A DNA stretch of 64,000 nt from Seriola aureovittata. Its lineage: Eukaryota; Chordata; Actinopteri; Carangiformes; Carangidae. Below the pieces are notes generated by a model. It was given only the letters and a program-made list of their open reading frames with translations, was not told the origin of the DNA and did no database searches. Below are positions 63,816-64,000 of the stretch, one piece after another. The stretch is from NCBI RefSeq assembly GCF_021018895.1, contig NC_079378.1:25478160-25542159 (forward strand), in the 5' to 3' direction. Each line of letters starts with the position of its first letter. Position 1 is the first letter of the stretch. The position numbers and the translations under genes were made by a program.

Positions 63816-64000
63816 GTAAGTGTCCTCTCTGACTGACTGATGGAGACAGACTTCCCTGTCAAGACTTTTCCTTCTGTAACATTTTAATGATGGTTATGAT
63901 GATTGTCTTTTTTATGTATAATATGTTTAAGCATTAGCAATGTGTGATACGAAGTGTTGGATAAAACAAAAAATTAAATTATTAAATTCTTATGATGCTG

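Overview
The window is nuclear DNA from a bony fish, most likely a spiny-rayed (percomorph) teleost. The evidence is three intron-containing vertebrate genes with short introns, many dinucleotide microsatellites, Tc1-type and hAT-type DNA transposon copies, LINE tails, and dispersed repeats that I recognise as common in teleosts. I see no bacterial, organellar or viral gene organisation and no rRNA, tRNA or CRISPR array.

Layout. 1-11.4 kb: repeats, microsatellites and mostly featureless DNA, with two weak exon-like segments on the minus strand (754-893 and 8340-8384). 11.7-20.3 kb: a complete ppm1d gene (Wip1, a PP2C-type nuclear phosphatase), six coding exons giving 574 codons, with a roughly 1.75 kb 3' UTR. 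20.3-40 kb: a gene-free interval with a hAT MITE that has a perfect 8-bp target duplication, a nearly complete Tc1-type element with both terminal repeats and a broken transposase, and possible regulatory stretches. 40.4-45.6 kb: a complete T-box gene of the Tbx2 type, seven coding exons, 629 codons. 45.7-52.5 kb: spacer with an eroded Tc1 copy, G-rich tracts and three exon-like segments of uncertain status. 52.6 kb to the right edge: promoter region and first 22 coding exons of acaca (acetyl-CoA carboxylase 1), 1043 codons from the conserved-type start, running off the right end inside the central domain. All coding joins of the three main genes were checked for splice dinucleotides and phase.

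How they fit together. In tetrapods the order is PPM1D, BCAS3, TBX2, TBX4, with ACACA on the same chromosome. Here ppm1d and tbx2 are about 20 kb apart with no recognisable bcas3 exon, and tbx4 does not follow tbx2. That suggests the reduced duplicate of a whole-genome-duplication pair, so I call the T-box gene tbx2a. The three genes share a neighbourhood, not a pathway: a stress-response phosphatase, a developmental repressor and the entry enzyme of fatty-acid synthesis.

Most interesting point. Upstream of the usual acaca start lies a possible alternative first exon (ATG at 53184, donor at 53266). It splices in frame to the exon at 54006 and would give ACC1 a 19-residue hydrophobic N-terminus, reminiscent of the membrane-anchoring N-terminus of ACC2. 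An exact 10-base match to the classical sterol regulatory element lies about 530 bases upstream of that ATG.
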